Part shown: positions 7,001-14,046 of the stretch, piece by piece
Position numbering within the stretch: the first letter of the stretch is position 1
Layout: every line of letters begins with the position of its first letter
NCBI GenBank assembly: GCA_900555165.1
Contig: USKE01000006.1
Location: forward strand, 1 to 19,013
Direction: 5' to 3'
Length of the DNA stretch: 19,013 nucleotides
Origin: an uncultured Porphyromonadaceae bacterium
GTDB lineage: Bacteria; Bacteroidota; Bacteroidia; Bacteroidales; Muribaculaceae
Program-made: the position numbers and the translations under genes
The notes under the pieces: generated by a model
What the model was told of the DNA's origin: nothing
The model's input: the letters and a program-made list of their open reading frames with translations, nothing else
The model's database searches: none

Positions 7001-9230
7001 TGCTTGAGCCGGTGGCACCGGCATTGAAACGCACTGTCAGCGCGCCGTCGGCCGAGGCCGAACGGATTGTGCCGATCGCAGAGGCGTCGGCACCTTCGGC
7101 GAGGTTGGCGTCTTTGGTGTGGACGTATGCCGGGGTGCCTTCGGCCGCAGTGCCTGAATATACCTCGAAGACGGGCGTCACGTTTGACGACGGGTACCAC
7201 TGCGACTCATAGTAGTACAGGTTGAGTTTCGAGAAGTCGATCTCGCACACATGACCCGCCGCCGAGGGGAGGAATGTGACGCAGAGGTCGTCTTTGTTGC
7301 CGTCGTAGCCCGAGTAATAGTCTGAATAGGGCTTGTTGGTCAGCCGCATGGTACCGTATACCGTCTTCACGGGGTGGTCTTTCGAGGGGAACACCTGGTT
7401 GAGTACCTCGCGGCCGGTGGATGTTTCCGGTGCGGTGATTTCCGTGGCCGTGCCGTTGAGCGTGAGCGATTTCACGATGGCGTTGACTCTGTTGCCGGTG
7501 ACGGCGTCGGGGCGCACATCTGCTGTTATCCAGATATAGTTGTCACCTTCGAGAAGTGTCAGCGGAGTGCCGAATGTCAGGGCGGATGTGGTGGCCGATA
7601 CTTCGGCTCCGGCAAGTTCGGTTGCCGTTGTGGGGTCGAACGTGGTGGTGTTGCGTGTCGAGTACACCGTGACGCGCTCCCACTGGGGGGCGGTGCCGTC
7701 GTAGTCGAGTGTCATGCCCGAGAGCGTCATTGCCGGTTCGGTGTTCTGGGTCTTGATGAGCAGACGCACCACGGGGGCGCATGCGTCGCCCGCAGCCAAT
7801 GTGGCCTCTGAGGCGGCTGAGATGTCGGTGCCGGTCAGGGTCATCGGCTGGGGCACGAACAGCGATGCCGCGGCCTCCCATCCGGCTTTGGTCACGCCGG
7901 TAGTGGTCGAGAAACTGACGGTCAGGGCGCCGTCAGGCGATGTCGAGCGCACACGGGCGCTTGTCTGGCTCAGAAGTGTGATGAGTGCCTTGTCAGGATC
8001 GGCCTCGGTTCCGTCATAGACGATCAGCTGATCGTTGCGTGCTGGGTTGGTATTGAACAGCGCTATGTTCGAGAAATCGATCATGACCTTTCCCTCGCTC
8101 CCTTCGGCGGGGAGGAATGTCACGGTGCCCCGGCTCTGTTCGGGATAGTTTGCGGCGGGGCCGCCCGCATCATAGAACTGCACGCTGTGGCCCGTCTCGA
8201 TGCGGGCGGTGATGTGCGAGCCGTCGGCCGGCATGAGCACCATGGCCGCCACTGTCACTGCCACCGGATCGGCGGCGGCGATGGCCGGGGTAACGGGCGC
8301 CGTGGTGGTCAGGGCGTCGAATGTCACCGAGGCCGACGAATAGAACGGAGCGGTCGGCCGGATGTCGGCTTTTACTGTGAAGATGTTGTCGCCTGCGGTC
8401 AGTTCGTTGTCAAGCGTGTATGTATATCTGTCGTCCGTGACTGACGGAGTGGCCTCGACCGTGTTGTCGCCCTTGCAGAGCCTGATGTTCTCCAGAATGT
8501 TGTCGGGGTCGTTGACGGTGAACCCGAGCGATGTCATGTCGAACGGGTTGAGTATGCCGTCGGTCTTGATGTTCAGGCTGCCGAGAGTCACATTCTTCAG
8601 GCCGCAGTACACATCGGCTGTCACGCCCGAGTAATCGGGGGTGACCGACACTATCTCCTGTTCGGTGAGCGATACGGATGTGACCTGTGCCTCCCAGCCG
8701 TCGCACGCGGCGGCATATTTGTAAAGGAAACATACGCTCAGGGCGCCGTCGGGTTCGGTGGAGGTGAACGTCACGTTCTCTCTTTCAATCAGGGTCTTGT
8801 CGGCCGCCGAGAAATAGCGCTCCAGGAGTTTGCCGTTGTCGGGAAAATCGGTAGCGAGCACATCCATGGTGCGGTCCGGGTACTCGAGGTCGATGTTGTA
8901 GTAGTTGCCGTTGAATATCGACAGCGAGACGGGATAGACGGCTCCGTCGCCCTTGAGATGGATTTTCGAGAACCTGATCTGCACGGCCTCGCCCGGATTG
9001 GCCGGGGTGAAGACCACTGTGGCGAACGAGTTGTTTGACGACGAGCTTGAGATCTGCCCGGTTCCCTTCATGTCATAGAAATCGATGGGTTCGGTCACCT
9101 GTTTCTCCACGCGCCCGAACTGTGGCATGTTGAAGGTCTCGGCGTGTGACTGTGTCACGGCCGGGACGAGCATAAGAGTCGCCAGCGCGAACTTATGCAG
9201 TGTCTTTGAGGTAGAAATGAGCATTTTCAT
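4056..9230 (-). CDS. Large secreted modular protein: CUB-like and sialidase-N-terminal-like repeats, beta-helix, C-terminal sorting domain
   Basis: This 1724-residue protein starts with a signal peptide (1-30, cleavage near SHA-ET). Two module types then alternate four times. CUB-like beta-sandwiches lie at about 50-190, 345-460, 625-760 and 930-1027, each carrying a DGALTVxF-like motif (161-168, 433-440, 728-735, 1001-1008). Domains resembling BNR_assoc_N, the N-terminal domain of Bacteroidetes sialidases, lie at about 190-310, 460-610, 762-908 and 1028-1190, the first three with an xxGDNxxW/T-type motif (278-284, 560-567, 858-865) and the fourth a degenerate EGTYHFW. A right-handed parallel beta-helix (about 1192-1645) follows, starting YADISSAVADM and showing many N-N turn repeats. 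The end (1655-1724, VTLYNTAGVMVMS...LPAGFYIA) resembles a type A sorting domain of type IX secretion. No catalytic site is recognisable. Its leader carries a cobalamin riboswitch, so expression is probably B12-responsive. Surface adhesion or ligand binding is inference only. Confidence 0.9.
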   Translation of the reverse strand: MKMLISTSKTLHKFALATLMLVPAVTQSHAETFNMPQFGRVEKQVTEPIDFYDMKGTGQISSSSSNNSFATVVFTPANPGEAVQIRFSKIHLKGDGAVYPVSLSIFNGNYYNIDLEYPDRTMDVLATDFPDNGKLLERYFSAADKTLIERENVTFTSTEPDGALSVCFLYKYAAACDGWEAQVTSVSLTEQEIVSVTPDYSGVTADVYCGLKNVTLGSLNIKTDGILNPFDMTSLGFTVNDPDNILENIRLCKGDNTVEATPSVTDDRYTYTLDNELTAGDNIFTVKADIRPTAPFYSSASVTFDALTTTAPVTPAIAAADPVAVTVAAMVLMPADGSHITARIETGHSVQFYDAGGPAANYPEQSRGTVTFLPAEGSEGKVMIDFSNIALFNTNPARNDQLIVYDGTEADPDKALITLLSQTSARVRSTSPDGALTVSFSTTTGVTKAGWEAAASLFVPQPMTLTGTDISAASEATLAAGDACAPVVRLLIKTQNTEPAMTLSGMTLDYDGTAPQWERVTVYSTRNTTTFDPTTATELAGAEVSATTSALTFGTPLTLLEGDNYIWITADVRPDAVTGNRVNAIVKSLTLNGTATEITAPETSTGREVLNQVFPSKDHPVKTVYGTMRLTNKPYSDYYSGYDGNKDDLCVTFLPSAAGHVCEIDFSKLNLYYYESQWYPSSNVTPVFEVYSGTAAEGTPAYVHTKDANLAEGADASAIGTIRSASADGALTVRFNAGATGSSMTKGSEYGFIGEVRQYLSRPMTVKTAEAFPSGLTTVPVTSATAVPVIGINIETEGNLDPVSLQSVTFTLKGDTSVYTKMSLASSGHNDTPQGATVIATAQPEGDTVTFDSAATLAEGDNTFWLLAGISPDAAPGSVIDAKVSALTAGGAALTVVNPDPEGEILTVNTYNPVLGDKEQVVEVGEYPVIVNGVTAAYLTNDYTLTARPALAGGKITAKFTEGSFNVNPSNQYITVTGGAEPLGVDCNTVYPVSVTSVREDGSLTIEYHSMTIAREEGWKCELSCDARQPLRFDDIESIPTGNGEATRGSDVLLSGMKITVAGDKNPITVSSLTFGLTDNDGILTGLRLYATGADATFIRNTPIAETDGSTATFVPAAPLTFETEGTYHFWIQGTVGDDAPTASTATLVPGIIAYTADGKDATAALDMLPTARATVVDGFKGTFRIGLSAEATYADISSAVADMSAGIEGPVTFIVEPGTYNERVELDHIQGVSETNTITIRGESGDPADAVLVWNQWSEPPYTDDKLEHYYGVLTLRGTSHVTVEGLTVRTTNVQFPSVVHIASGCSDIAIDNCVISAPTSNTTYNNLTLVNSYAAPSATAPVNERLSITNPSLTGGYPAVKFGSGSINQPVSDGLDIEGCSFADQGYQAVYAYMAKGVSVTGNRFTGTGSHDDKNYCQMIDLNISGPSEITGNILKYDKTGVYGMYLRTLDGSAETPVLIANNIIDINTREQSGAGIQLYNSSGKPFTGFTLAHNTVRTATAPGGVAMPLIINIKGGTTVSGTIANNLWQCADGDYVIKEQYGPSGAAYRNNAGYTEGATYAYWGGSYDQKMTFSQWVLASGETDGINIAVPFDDSDSARPLYPATFDGLQAGIPLDVVTTDIEGMPRDTEHPTVGAYEYIPTGIALPGTDGTMTPDGNATFVTGGILATCLPDSDVTLYNTAGVMVMSAHTDATGRADISALPAGFYIAGCGNSVWRLTVR

Positions 9231-9291
9231 GATATCTGTAGCTGTTCATGATTGGGTTGTCGCGTAATGTGGCCGGAGGGGGTGAAGACAG

Positions 9292-9337
9292 AACACCCCG
9301 CGGCAATCGCTTCTCAGCGGTCGTCGCGGGGCGTGTT
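9292..9337 (-). promoter_or_regulatory. GC-rich hairpin between riboswitch and start codon
   Basis: The arms 9292-9302 (aacaccccgcg) and 9325-9337 pair with a 2-nt bulge, and a smaller CGCT/AGCG stem (9308-9311 with 9316-9319) sits inside. On the minus strand the hairpin is followed by TTCTGTCTTC, which is only moderately T-rich. It lies about 60 nt before the start codon of the 1724-residue gene and could be the riboswitch-controlled terminator. A second small GC hairpin (CGCGCCC...GGGCGCG) is at 9378-9394. Confidence 0.45.
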
Positions 9338-9448
9338 TCGGTTGACCTCACAGCCACGGGGACTGTGACGGGGCATCGCGCCCCCAGGGCGCGTTTGCCT
9401 GTTGTGGTCAGCTACTGTATCTGTTCCGCGAGATGTGGAGCTGAAAAG

Positions 9449-9650
9449 CGCTCGGGCAGGTCTCCTGACTTGTCGCCATCCGTCGCGGCCTTCCCGTCGC
9501 GGTGCCCCGTGTGACCGGAGCTGCGCCGACAGTGACCATCGTCCGGGTCGCAGGCTCTGTGTGGCCCGGCTGACGCGGAGCGGCGGATGTTGATACGACT
9601 TACAGTAGCGGGCCTGTTCAGGTCTTGCACCTGATTCCCTTACCTAAGCG
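9449..9650 (-). ncRNA. Cobalamin (vitamin B12) riboswitch
   Basis: Read on the minus strand, the element contains the conserved landmarks of the cobalamin riboswitch in order. These are AGGGAATCAGGTGCAA and GACCTG (about 9642-9616), CCCGCTACTGTAA (about 9613-9601), the B12-box-like GGTCACTG (9537-9530), GGGAAGGCC (about 9496-9488), and the 3' signature GTCAGGAGACCTGCC (about 9469-9455). A closing P1 helix can be drawn between CGCTT (9650-9646) and GAGCG (9453-9449). The promoter just upstream would start transcription at about 9650, so the aptamer begins at the RNA 5' end. The only downstream gene on this strand is the 1724-residue surface-type protein, starting 218 nt after the aptamer. The family usually represses B12 uptake or synthesis genes when cobalamin is bound. 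The subclass (adenosyl- versus methyl/hydroxo-cobalamin) cannot be settled by eye. Confidence 0.93.
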
Positions 9651-9654
9651 TCTG

Positions 9655-9686
9655 CAAAGGTAGGCGATTACACAAGATTTTGCAAA
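9655..9686 (-). promoter_or_regulatory. Bacteroidetes-type promoter of the riboswitch transcript
   Basis: On the minus strand the -33 box TTTG (9686-9683) is followed after 20 nt by the -7 box TACCTTTG (9662-9655), an exact TAnnTTTG match. The predicted start, about 5 nt downstream, falls at the first base of the riboswitch P1 helix. Confidence 0.8.
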
Positions 9687-9704
9687 TTCCTGCGTTGTAA
9701 AATT

Positions 9705-10403
9705 ATGAGTTATTACGTAAGACAGTTATACAGGTTTCTTGACGAGCTGGGGAGAAGGCAGGACCGGCAGTGGTTCCGGGAGAACCGCGCCGAGTATGAC
9801 GAGCTGCGCGCGATGTGGCTTGCCGACCTCGACCGCGTCATAGCCGGAATCGAGCCCTGGTGGCCCGAACTGCGAGGGCAGTCGGGGCGCTCGTCGGCCT
9901 ACCGGATTTACCGCGACACCCGTTTCTCGGCCGACAAACGTCCGTTCAAGGCATATTTCTCGGCGGCATTCACGCCGTGGGGCCGCTCGACAGGTTCGGC
10001 ACACAAACCGGGGCTGTACCTGCAGATGGGGCCGGATGTCGGCGACTACGGCGTGGATTCAGGGCTATACGGCGGTGTCTGGCAGCCCGAGAGCGCCGTG
10101 CTGCGCAAACTGCGCAAGGCTATCGTCGACAATATCGAGGAGTTCGAGGCCATAATCACCGACCCTGAGATGACGCGCCTCTACCCCGACTGGTGCGGCG
10201 AGGCGCTCAAGACGGTGCCGAAAGGGTATGACCGCAACCATCCGCAGGCGCATCTGCTGCGCCTCAAGGAGTACGGGCGTTTCGCCCCGCGCGGTCTTAA
10301 TTATTTCGACGACCCCGCCTGGCCCGAGAAGGTGGCCGACGACTTCCGTCCCCTCAAGCCGCTGCTCGACTTCCTCGCATATTCGATAGACGAGGAGGTG
10401 TGA
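9705..10403 (+). CDS. DUF2461 (TIGR02453-type) protein
   Basis: This is a 232-residue cytoplasmic protein without a signal peptide or membrane segment. Family landmarks are FLDELGRRQDRQWFRENRAEYD near the N-terminus (about 12-33), YRIYRDTRFSADKRPFKAYFSAAF (about 67-90), HKPGLYLQMGP and the GLYGGVWQPE segment (about 121-130). These match the DUF2461 family, whose biochemical function is not established. The length is typical. The start at 9705 is the first ATG and gives the usual family N-terminus. It is transcribed divergently from the riboswitch transcript, whose promoter lies within 50 bp. No TAnnTTTG promoter is obvious on the plus strand. The C-terminus is followed after 63 bp by a perfect palindrome and then by the nhaC-type gene. 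Confidence 0.92.
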   Translation: MSYYVRQLYRFLDELGRRQDRQWFRENRAEYDELRAMWLADLDRVIAGIEPWWPELRGQSGRSSAYRIYRDTRFSADKRPFKAYFSAAFTPWGRSTGSAHKPGLYLQMGPDVGDYGVDSGLYGGVWQPESAVLRKLRKAIVDNIEEFEAIITDPEMTRLYPDWCGEALKTVPKGYDRNHPQAHLLRLKEYGRFAPRGLNYFDDPAWPEKVADDFRPLKPLLDFLAYSIDEEV

Positions 10404-10466
10404 GCCCGTGGCAACCGGTGCCGCTGGGGCGCCTGCCGTGGCTTTTTCGGGGGCGGTTCTGTTCAT

Positions 10467-10492
10467 GTTATGCCGCGAGCTCGCGGCATAAC
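10467..10492. repeat. 26-bp perfect palindrome upstream of nhaC-type gene
   Basis: The half-arm GTTATGCCGCGAG (10467-10479) is followed directly by its exact reverse complement (10480-10492), with no spacer. There is no T-tract on either side, so it is not a standard intrinsic terminator. It lies between the DUF2461 stop and the antiporter start, and shares its outer GTTAT/ATAAC and central CGAGCTCG with the palindrome at 12075-12100 beyond the antiporter gene. Confidence 0.8.
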
Positions 10493-10588
10493 CCCTACAA
10501 GTGCCACCGTGATAAGTGGCTTAAAAGCAAAATTCAAGTTTCTAAGGTTTTAAAGTTTGTTTTAGCATTGACTGGTAAATTGAAACAC

Positions 10589-12010
10589 ATGGCGACGGAG
10601 CCGGGACTGGCTCTGTCGCTGATGCCCGTAGGGCTCCTGCTCTGCTCTATGGCTCTTATGATAATAATCGGTGGCGCGGGCGCCGTGCAGGACTACAGCC
10701 CCTGGCTGTTGCTCGGCGCCGGTGTGGCGGGTGCGGTTGCATCGCTTGTTGTGTGCCGCTGCCCTTTCAGGCGGCTGTGGGGAGGTCTGTTGCGCAGCGG
10801 GCGCCAGATTGTGCCCTCGATTCCGATTCTGTTGCTCATCGGCACTGTCTCGGCCACGTGGATGCTGAGCGGTGTGGTGCCCGTGCTCATAGACTATGGC
10901 CTGAAAGTGCTGAATCCCGGGCTGTTCCTCTTTACGGCGTGTGCGGTCTGTGCGGTGATTTCTATACTTACCGGCAGTTCCTGGACCACTATCGCCACCA
11001 TCGGCGTGGCACTGATGGGCATAGGCACCGTGATGGGGTATTCGGCCGGCTGGGTTGCCGGAGCCATAATATCGGGCGCCTATTTCGGCGACAAGATGTC
11101 GCCGCTGTCAGACACCACCGTACTGGCCTCGTCGTCGTGCGGCGTGGAACTGTTTGCCCATATCCGTTACATGATGCTCACCTCGGCTCCGGCAATGGTG
11201 CTGGCACTTGCGGTGTATGCCGTGGTGGGGCTTGTGGGCGACCATGCCGGCGCCGGTGAGTTCACCGACCTTACGTCGCGTCTGGCGCAGACGTTCAACC
11301 TCACACCCTGGCTGATGGTGGTGCCCGCCGTAACCGGGGTGCTGATAGCCCTGCGTGTCAACTCGTATGTCACACTGGCCGTGAGCAGTCTGCTCGGGCT
11401 CGGCGCCATGTTCATCTTCCAGCCGGGGGTAACCGCCGCGCTCGGTGGGGCAGGTGTGGCCACCGCCGTAAAAGGACTTTCGGTGGCGGACAGATACTCC
11501 ACAGGTTCGGAACTGCTCGACTCGCTTGTGGCTACCGGCGGCATGGCCGGCATGTTGCCTACGGTGTGGCTTGTGACATGTGCCATGACCTTCGGCGGCG
11601 TGATGATCGGCTCGGGGATGCTGTCGTCGATCACCGGAGCGCTGTCTAAACGCATCCGCTCGCCCCGCGCCACCGTCGGGGCAACCGTGGCCAGCGGCCT
11701 GGCGCTGAACGCATATACCGGCGACCAGTATCTGTCGATCATTCTGTCGTCGAACATGTTCAGCCCCATGTATGCCCGCAACTCCCTTGAGGGACGTCTG
11801 CTCAGCCGCACCGTCGAAGACTCGGTGTCGGTGACTTCGGTGCTGATTCCCTGGAACTCGTGCGGCCTCACCCAGGCCACCGTGCTCGGCGTGGCCACGC
11901 TTACCTACCTGCCATGCTGCATCTTCAATATCGTGAGCCCCCTGATGTCGCTGTTCATGGCCTGGGCCGGCATTCGTATTCGCCGCACCGCCCCCGTGTC
12001 AGGCCATTGA
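10589..12010 (+). CDS. nhaC: NhaC-type Na+/H+ antiporter
   Basis: This 473-residue inner-membrane protein of the NhaC family exchanges sodium for protons, supporting sodium and pH homeostasis. It is hydrophobic throughout, with about ten to twelve membrane segments. Key family motifs are GSSWTTIATIGVALMGIG (about 133-150) and GDKMSPLSDTTVLASS (about 168-183), the conserved core of the family. Later segments include NAYTGDQYLSIILSSNMF. I chose the ATG at 10589 because it gives the usual family length and begins with an amphipathic then hydrophobic segment. An in-frame ATG at 10400 would add 63 residues that read through the palindrome at 10467-10492 and look noncoding. The gene is bracketed by two related palindromes, the second being part of a bidirectional terminator. 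The precise ion specificity is inferred from the family. Confidence 0.93.
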   Translation: MATEPGLALSLMPVGLLLCSMALMIIIGGAGAVQDYSPWLLLGAGVAGAVASLVVCRCPFRRLWGGLLRSGRQIVPSIPILLLIGTVSATWMLSGVVPVLIDYGLKVLNPGLFLFTACAVCAVISILTGSSWTTIATIGVALMGIGTVMGYSAGWVAGAIISGAYFGDKMSPLSDTTVLASSSCGVELFAHIRYMMLTSAPAMVLALAVYAVVGLVGDHAGAGEFTDLTSRLAQTFNLTPWLMVVPAVTGVLIALRVNSYVTLAVSSLLGLGAMFIFQPGVTAALGGAGVATAVKGLSVADRYSTGSELLDSLVATGGMAGMLPTVWLVTCAMTFGGVMIGSGMLSSITGALSKRIRSPRATVGATVASGLALNAYTGDQYLSIILSSNMFSPMYARNSLEGRLLSRTVEDSVSVTSVLIPWNSCGLTQATVLGVATLTYLPCCIFNIVSPLMSLFMAWAGIRIRRTAPVSGH

Positions 12011-12055
12011 AATGGCTATTTGAAAAGCCACAAAGAGGCCGTTATAAAGCCCCGT

Positions 12056-12117
12056 AAAAAATGCCCCCTGTACAGTTATCGGCCGAGCTCGGCCGATAAC
12101 TGAAACAAGGGGCTTTT
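12056..12117. terminator. Bidirectional terminator with a 30-bp perfect palindrome
   Basis: A perfect palindrome (half-arm CAGTTATCGGCCGAG at 12073-12087, mirrored 12088-12102) is extended by GCCCC (12063-12067) pairing with GGGGC (12109-12113) and TGT (12069-12071) with ACA (12105-12107). On the plus strand the stem is followed by TTTT (12114-12117). On the minus strand it is followed by six T (12061-12056). It lies between the convergent nhaC-type gene and the secreted FN3-protein gene and can end both transcripts. Confidence 0.85.
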
Positions 12118-12223
12118 ATGTGTGGCCCTTATGTGTGGCTTTTTTGGTGGGGCGCACTTATGACCGGGCAGTTTCAATGCATGGTTGGCGGCTTTCAAGG
12201 CACGGCGCCCCAGGCCGGCCCCC

Positions 12224-13981
12224 TCAGAGGGCCAGCTTGTAGGTGCGGCGGTCGGTTTTTACGATGTAGATGCCTTTGGCCAGGCGGCGCAGGTCGGTTT
12301 CGGTGACGGGGCCGAGCACCTGTTTGCCGTCGATGGCATAGACGCCCAGGATGGTTTCGTCGGCGGTGCTTTCTGTGCCGGTGATGCTGTCGGGCTCCTT
12401 GTCGATGAGTTTGATGCCGTCGAGGCAGAGGTCTACGATGTTGTCGCCCCCGCGCACAGCGTCAAACCGGATGTTGATCCATTCCTTGCCGGCATACTGC
12501 GGCAGATCTACAGTCACTTCACGCCAGTCGGGTTCTACCTCGTCGAGGATGACGCTTTCATAGACCTGGTTCCACTCGGTCTCGTCGTTGGCTTTCACCA
12601 GCACGCGCACCCGGTTTTCGGTGGCCTCGCGGCATGTCTCGAAATAGTGGAAGGTCAGTTGCGGGGTGCGGGCTTTTTCCATGGCGATGCGCGGCGAGGT
12701 GAGCGAATGCACGGTGCCAGGTTCCTGATAGCTGTAGAAGTATGCCACGGCTATGCCCTGGTCGCTGTCGACAGGCTCGATAAGTAGATTTTCGTCGGTG
12801 GGCCAGTAGAACATGGTCTTGCTTTCATGCAGCGTCCACAGCACGGGCATATAGTAGGGGTCAGAGTAGGTTGACGTGCGTGTCCACCCTTTGTGCTCGA
12901 GGGTCATGAATGCGAACGATTCGGTGAACGGGTAGCTTGCGGGGCGCCCTACAAGCACCTCGTTCGAAGTGACTGTTTCGGGGCACTCGCCTGCGGCGTT
13001 GACGGCCAGCAGGCGGTATTGTACCTGGCTCTCCTCGATGAAACCGGGTTCGTCGGTGTATGTGGTGCCTTTGACGCCACCTTTCACAAGCTCGTAGGTG
13101 TCAGAGTCCCAGAACTTGCGGTAAATGCCGTATTCTACGCCGTCGGGGTCGAAGATTCCGCCGTTGGCCCCTGCTGTCGGAGGGTTCCATACAAGCGTCA
13201 CTTCGTTTTCGTCGGTGGTAGTGGCCACAAGGGTCGAGGGGGCGCCGGGCACATCGTCACCGATGAATACGCTGACCTGAGGGGTGCGTTCACTGCGGCA
13301 GTCCTGGCCTGTGAGCGAGTATGCACGGTAATAATAGGTCTTGCCGGCCTCCACGTCTGTGTCGGTGAATGTGAGCGCGTCACCGGGGGTGACGGGCGAG
13401 AATACCTTGACGTCAGTCGTCTCGAACATCCCTATGGATTTCTCGATCACCACCGATGTCAGCGACTCAAGCGGAAGACTGCCGGTGTCGAGGGTGGGAG
13501 CGGTGAGTGTCAACGTGACCGAAGGGGTGTCGCCTGCGACGGGTATGGCCTTGAGGTCGGTGATTGCAACCGGAACGGGTGCCGCGAAGAACTGCAGGTA
13601 GTCGCTCTGGCCTTTCTCGCCGTCGACTATCACCGAGAATTTGTATTCGTAGGCGCGGTTAGGGGCGACCTCGGGGTCGGTGGCGGTCACGACGGCGCCG
13701 ACTTCAGGATTGTCGACGCTGGCCACTATGGCGAAACTCTCGTATGTGCCACCCTGGAAACGGCGCTCCACGATGAACCGGTCGATATGGTCGAGGTCAT
13801 GCTGGATGTAGTATTCGTCATAGACGGTGGTGGTGGGCATTTTCACCTCGAAAGTCACGGTGCCGGCGGCGCCGTCGTAGGCCGAGGTTTTCAGCGTGGG
13901 GCGTTCGGGCTGCACTGCCGCTGCGGCGATGGCCGTTACAGTAGCACCAAGCGCAAGGGCGATACGTAAAAATGTATTCAT
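12224..13981 (-). CDS. Secreted fibronectin type III / MAM-like protein with C-terminal sorting domain
   Basis: This 585-residue protein has a signal peptide (1-22, MNTFLRIALALGATVTAIAAAA, cleavage near AAA-VQ). Three fibronectin type III-like domains follow at about 25-135, 137-242 and 244-347; YEYKFSV, YYYRAYS and YRLLAVN are their typical strand-F tyrosine motifs. Residues 350-528 form a jelly-roll like the MAM/cleaved-adhesin family (SYPFTESF... to ...LCLDGIKLID). The last part (540-585, GVYAIDGKQVLG...LAKGIYIVKTDRRTYKL) resembles a type A sorting domain of type IX secretion. No enzymatic motif is visible; a surface or secreted binding role is inferred from domain content. A TAACTTTG -7 box lies about 50 bp upstream, next to a palindrome. 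The gene ends in a hairpin-forming GC-rich stretch and shares a bidirectional terminator with the antiporter gene. Confidence 0.9.
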   Translation of the reverse strand: MNTFLRIALALGATVTAIAAAAVQPERPTLKTSAYDGAAGTVTFEVKMPTTTVYDEYYIQHDLDHIDRFIVERRFQGGTYESFAIVASVDNPEVGAVVTATDPEVAPNRAYEYKFSVIVDGEKGQSDYLQFFAAPVPVAITDLKAIPVAGDTPSVTLTLTAPTLDTGSLPLESLTSVVIEKSIGMFETTDVKVFSPVTPGDALTFTDTDVEAGKTYYYRAYSLTGQDCRSERTPQVSVFIGDDVPGAPSTLVATTTDENEVTLVWNPPTAGANGGIFDPDGVEYGIYRKFWDSDTYELVKGGVKGTTYTDEPGFIEESQVQYRLLAVNAAGECPETVTSNEVLVGRPASYPFTESFAFMTLEHKGWTRTSTYSDPYYMPVLWTLHESKTMFYWPTDENLLIEPVDSDQGIAVAYFYSYQEPGTVHSLTSPRIAMEKARTPQLTFHYFETCREATENRVRVLVKANDETEWNQVYESVILDEVEPDWREVTVDLPQYAGKEWINIRFDAVRGGDNIVDLCLDGIKLIDKEPDSITGTESTADETILGVYAIDGKQVLGPVTETDLRRLAKGIYIVKTDRRTYKLAL

Positions 13982-14029
13982 AAGTCAGTGATATGATGAT
14001 ATAGTGGTCTGTATGACTGGTTGTCTGCG

Positions 14030-14037
14030 CAAAGTTA
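14030..14037 (-). promoter_or_regulatory. -7 promoter box of the FN3/MAM-like protein gene
   Basis: The minus strand reads TAACTTTG here, an exact TAnnTTTG match and identical to the SRP RNA -7 box. The start would be near 14025, giving a leader of about 45 nt. The -33 region has no clear TTTG; a palindrome (14047-14062) occupies that place instead. Confidence 0.65.
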
Positions 14038-14046
14038 AGGAATAAT

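Noticed and set aside
9170..9249. Small minus-strand reading frame starting at the ATG at 9249 as a leader peptide
   Set aside because: Only about 18 codons, overlaps the start of the 1724-residue gene in another frame, and has no distinct ribosome-binding signal.
9449..9650. Riboswitch acting on the DUF2461 gene
   Set aside because: The conserved riboswitch sequence and its promoter read on the minus strand, away from the plus-strand DUF2461 gene.
10400..10588. Longer N-terminus for the NhaC-type antiporter starting at 10400
   Set aside because: It would add 63 residues absent from the family, overlaps the DUF2461 stop and translates through a perfect palindrome.
12893..13969. Long plus-strand frame antisense to the FN3/MAM-like gene (358 codons)
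   Set aside because: Low-complexity Gly/Val/His/Cys composition typical of a reverse-strand shadow; the minus strand has a signal peptide and clear domains.
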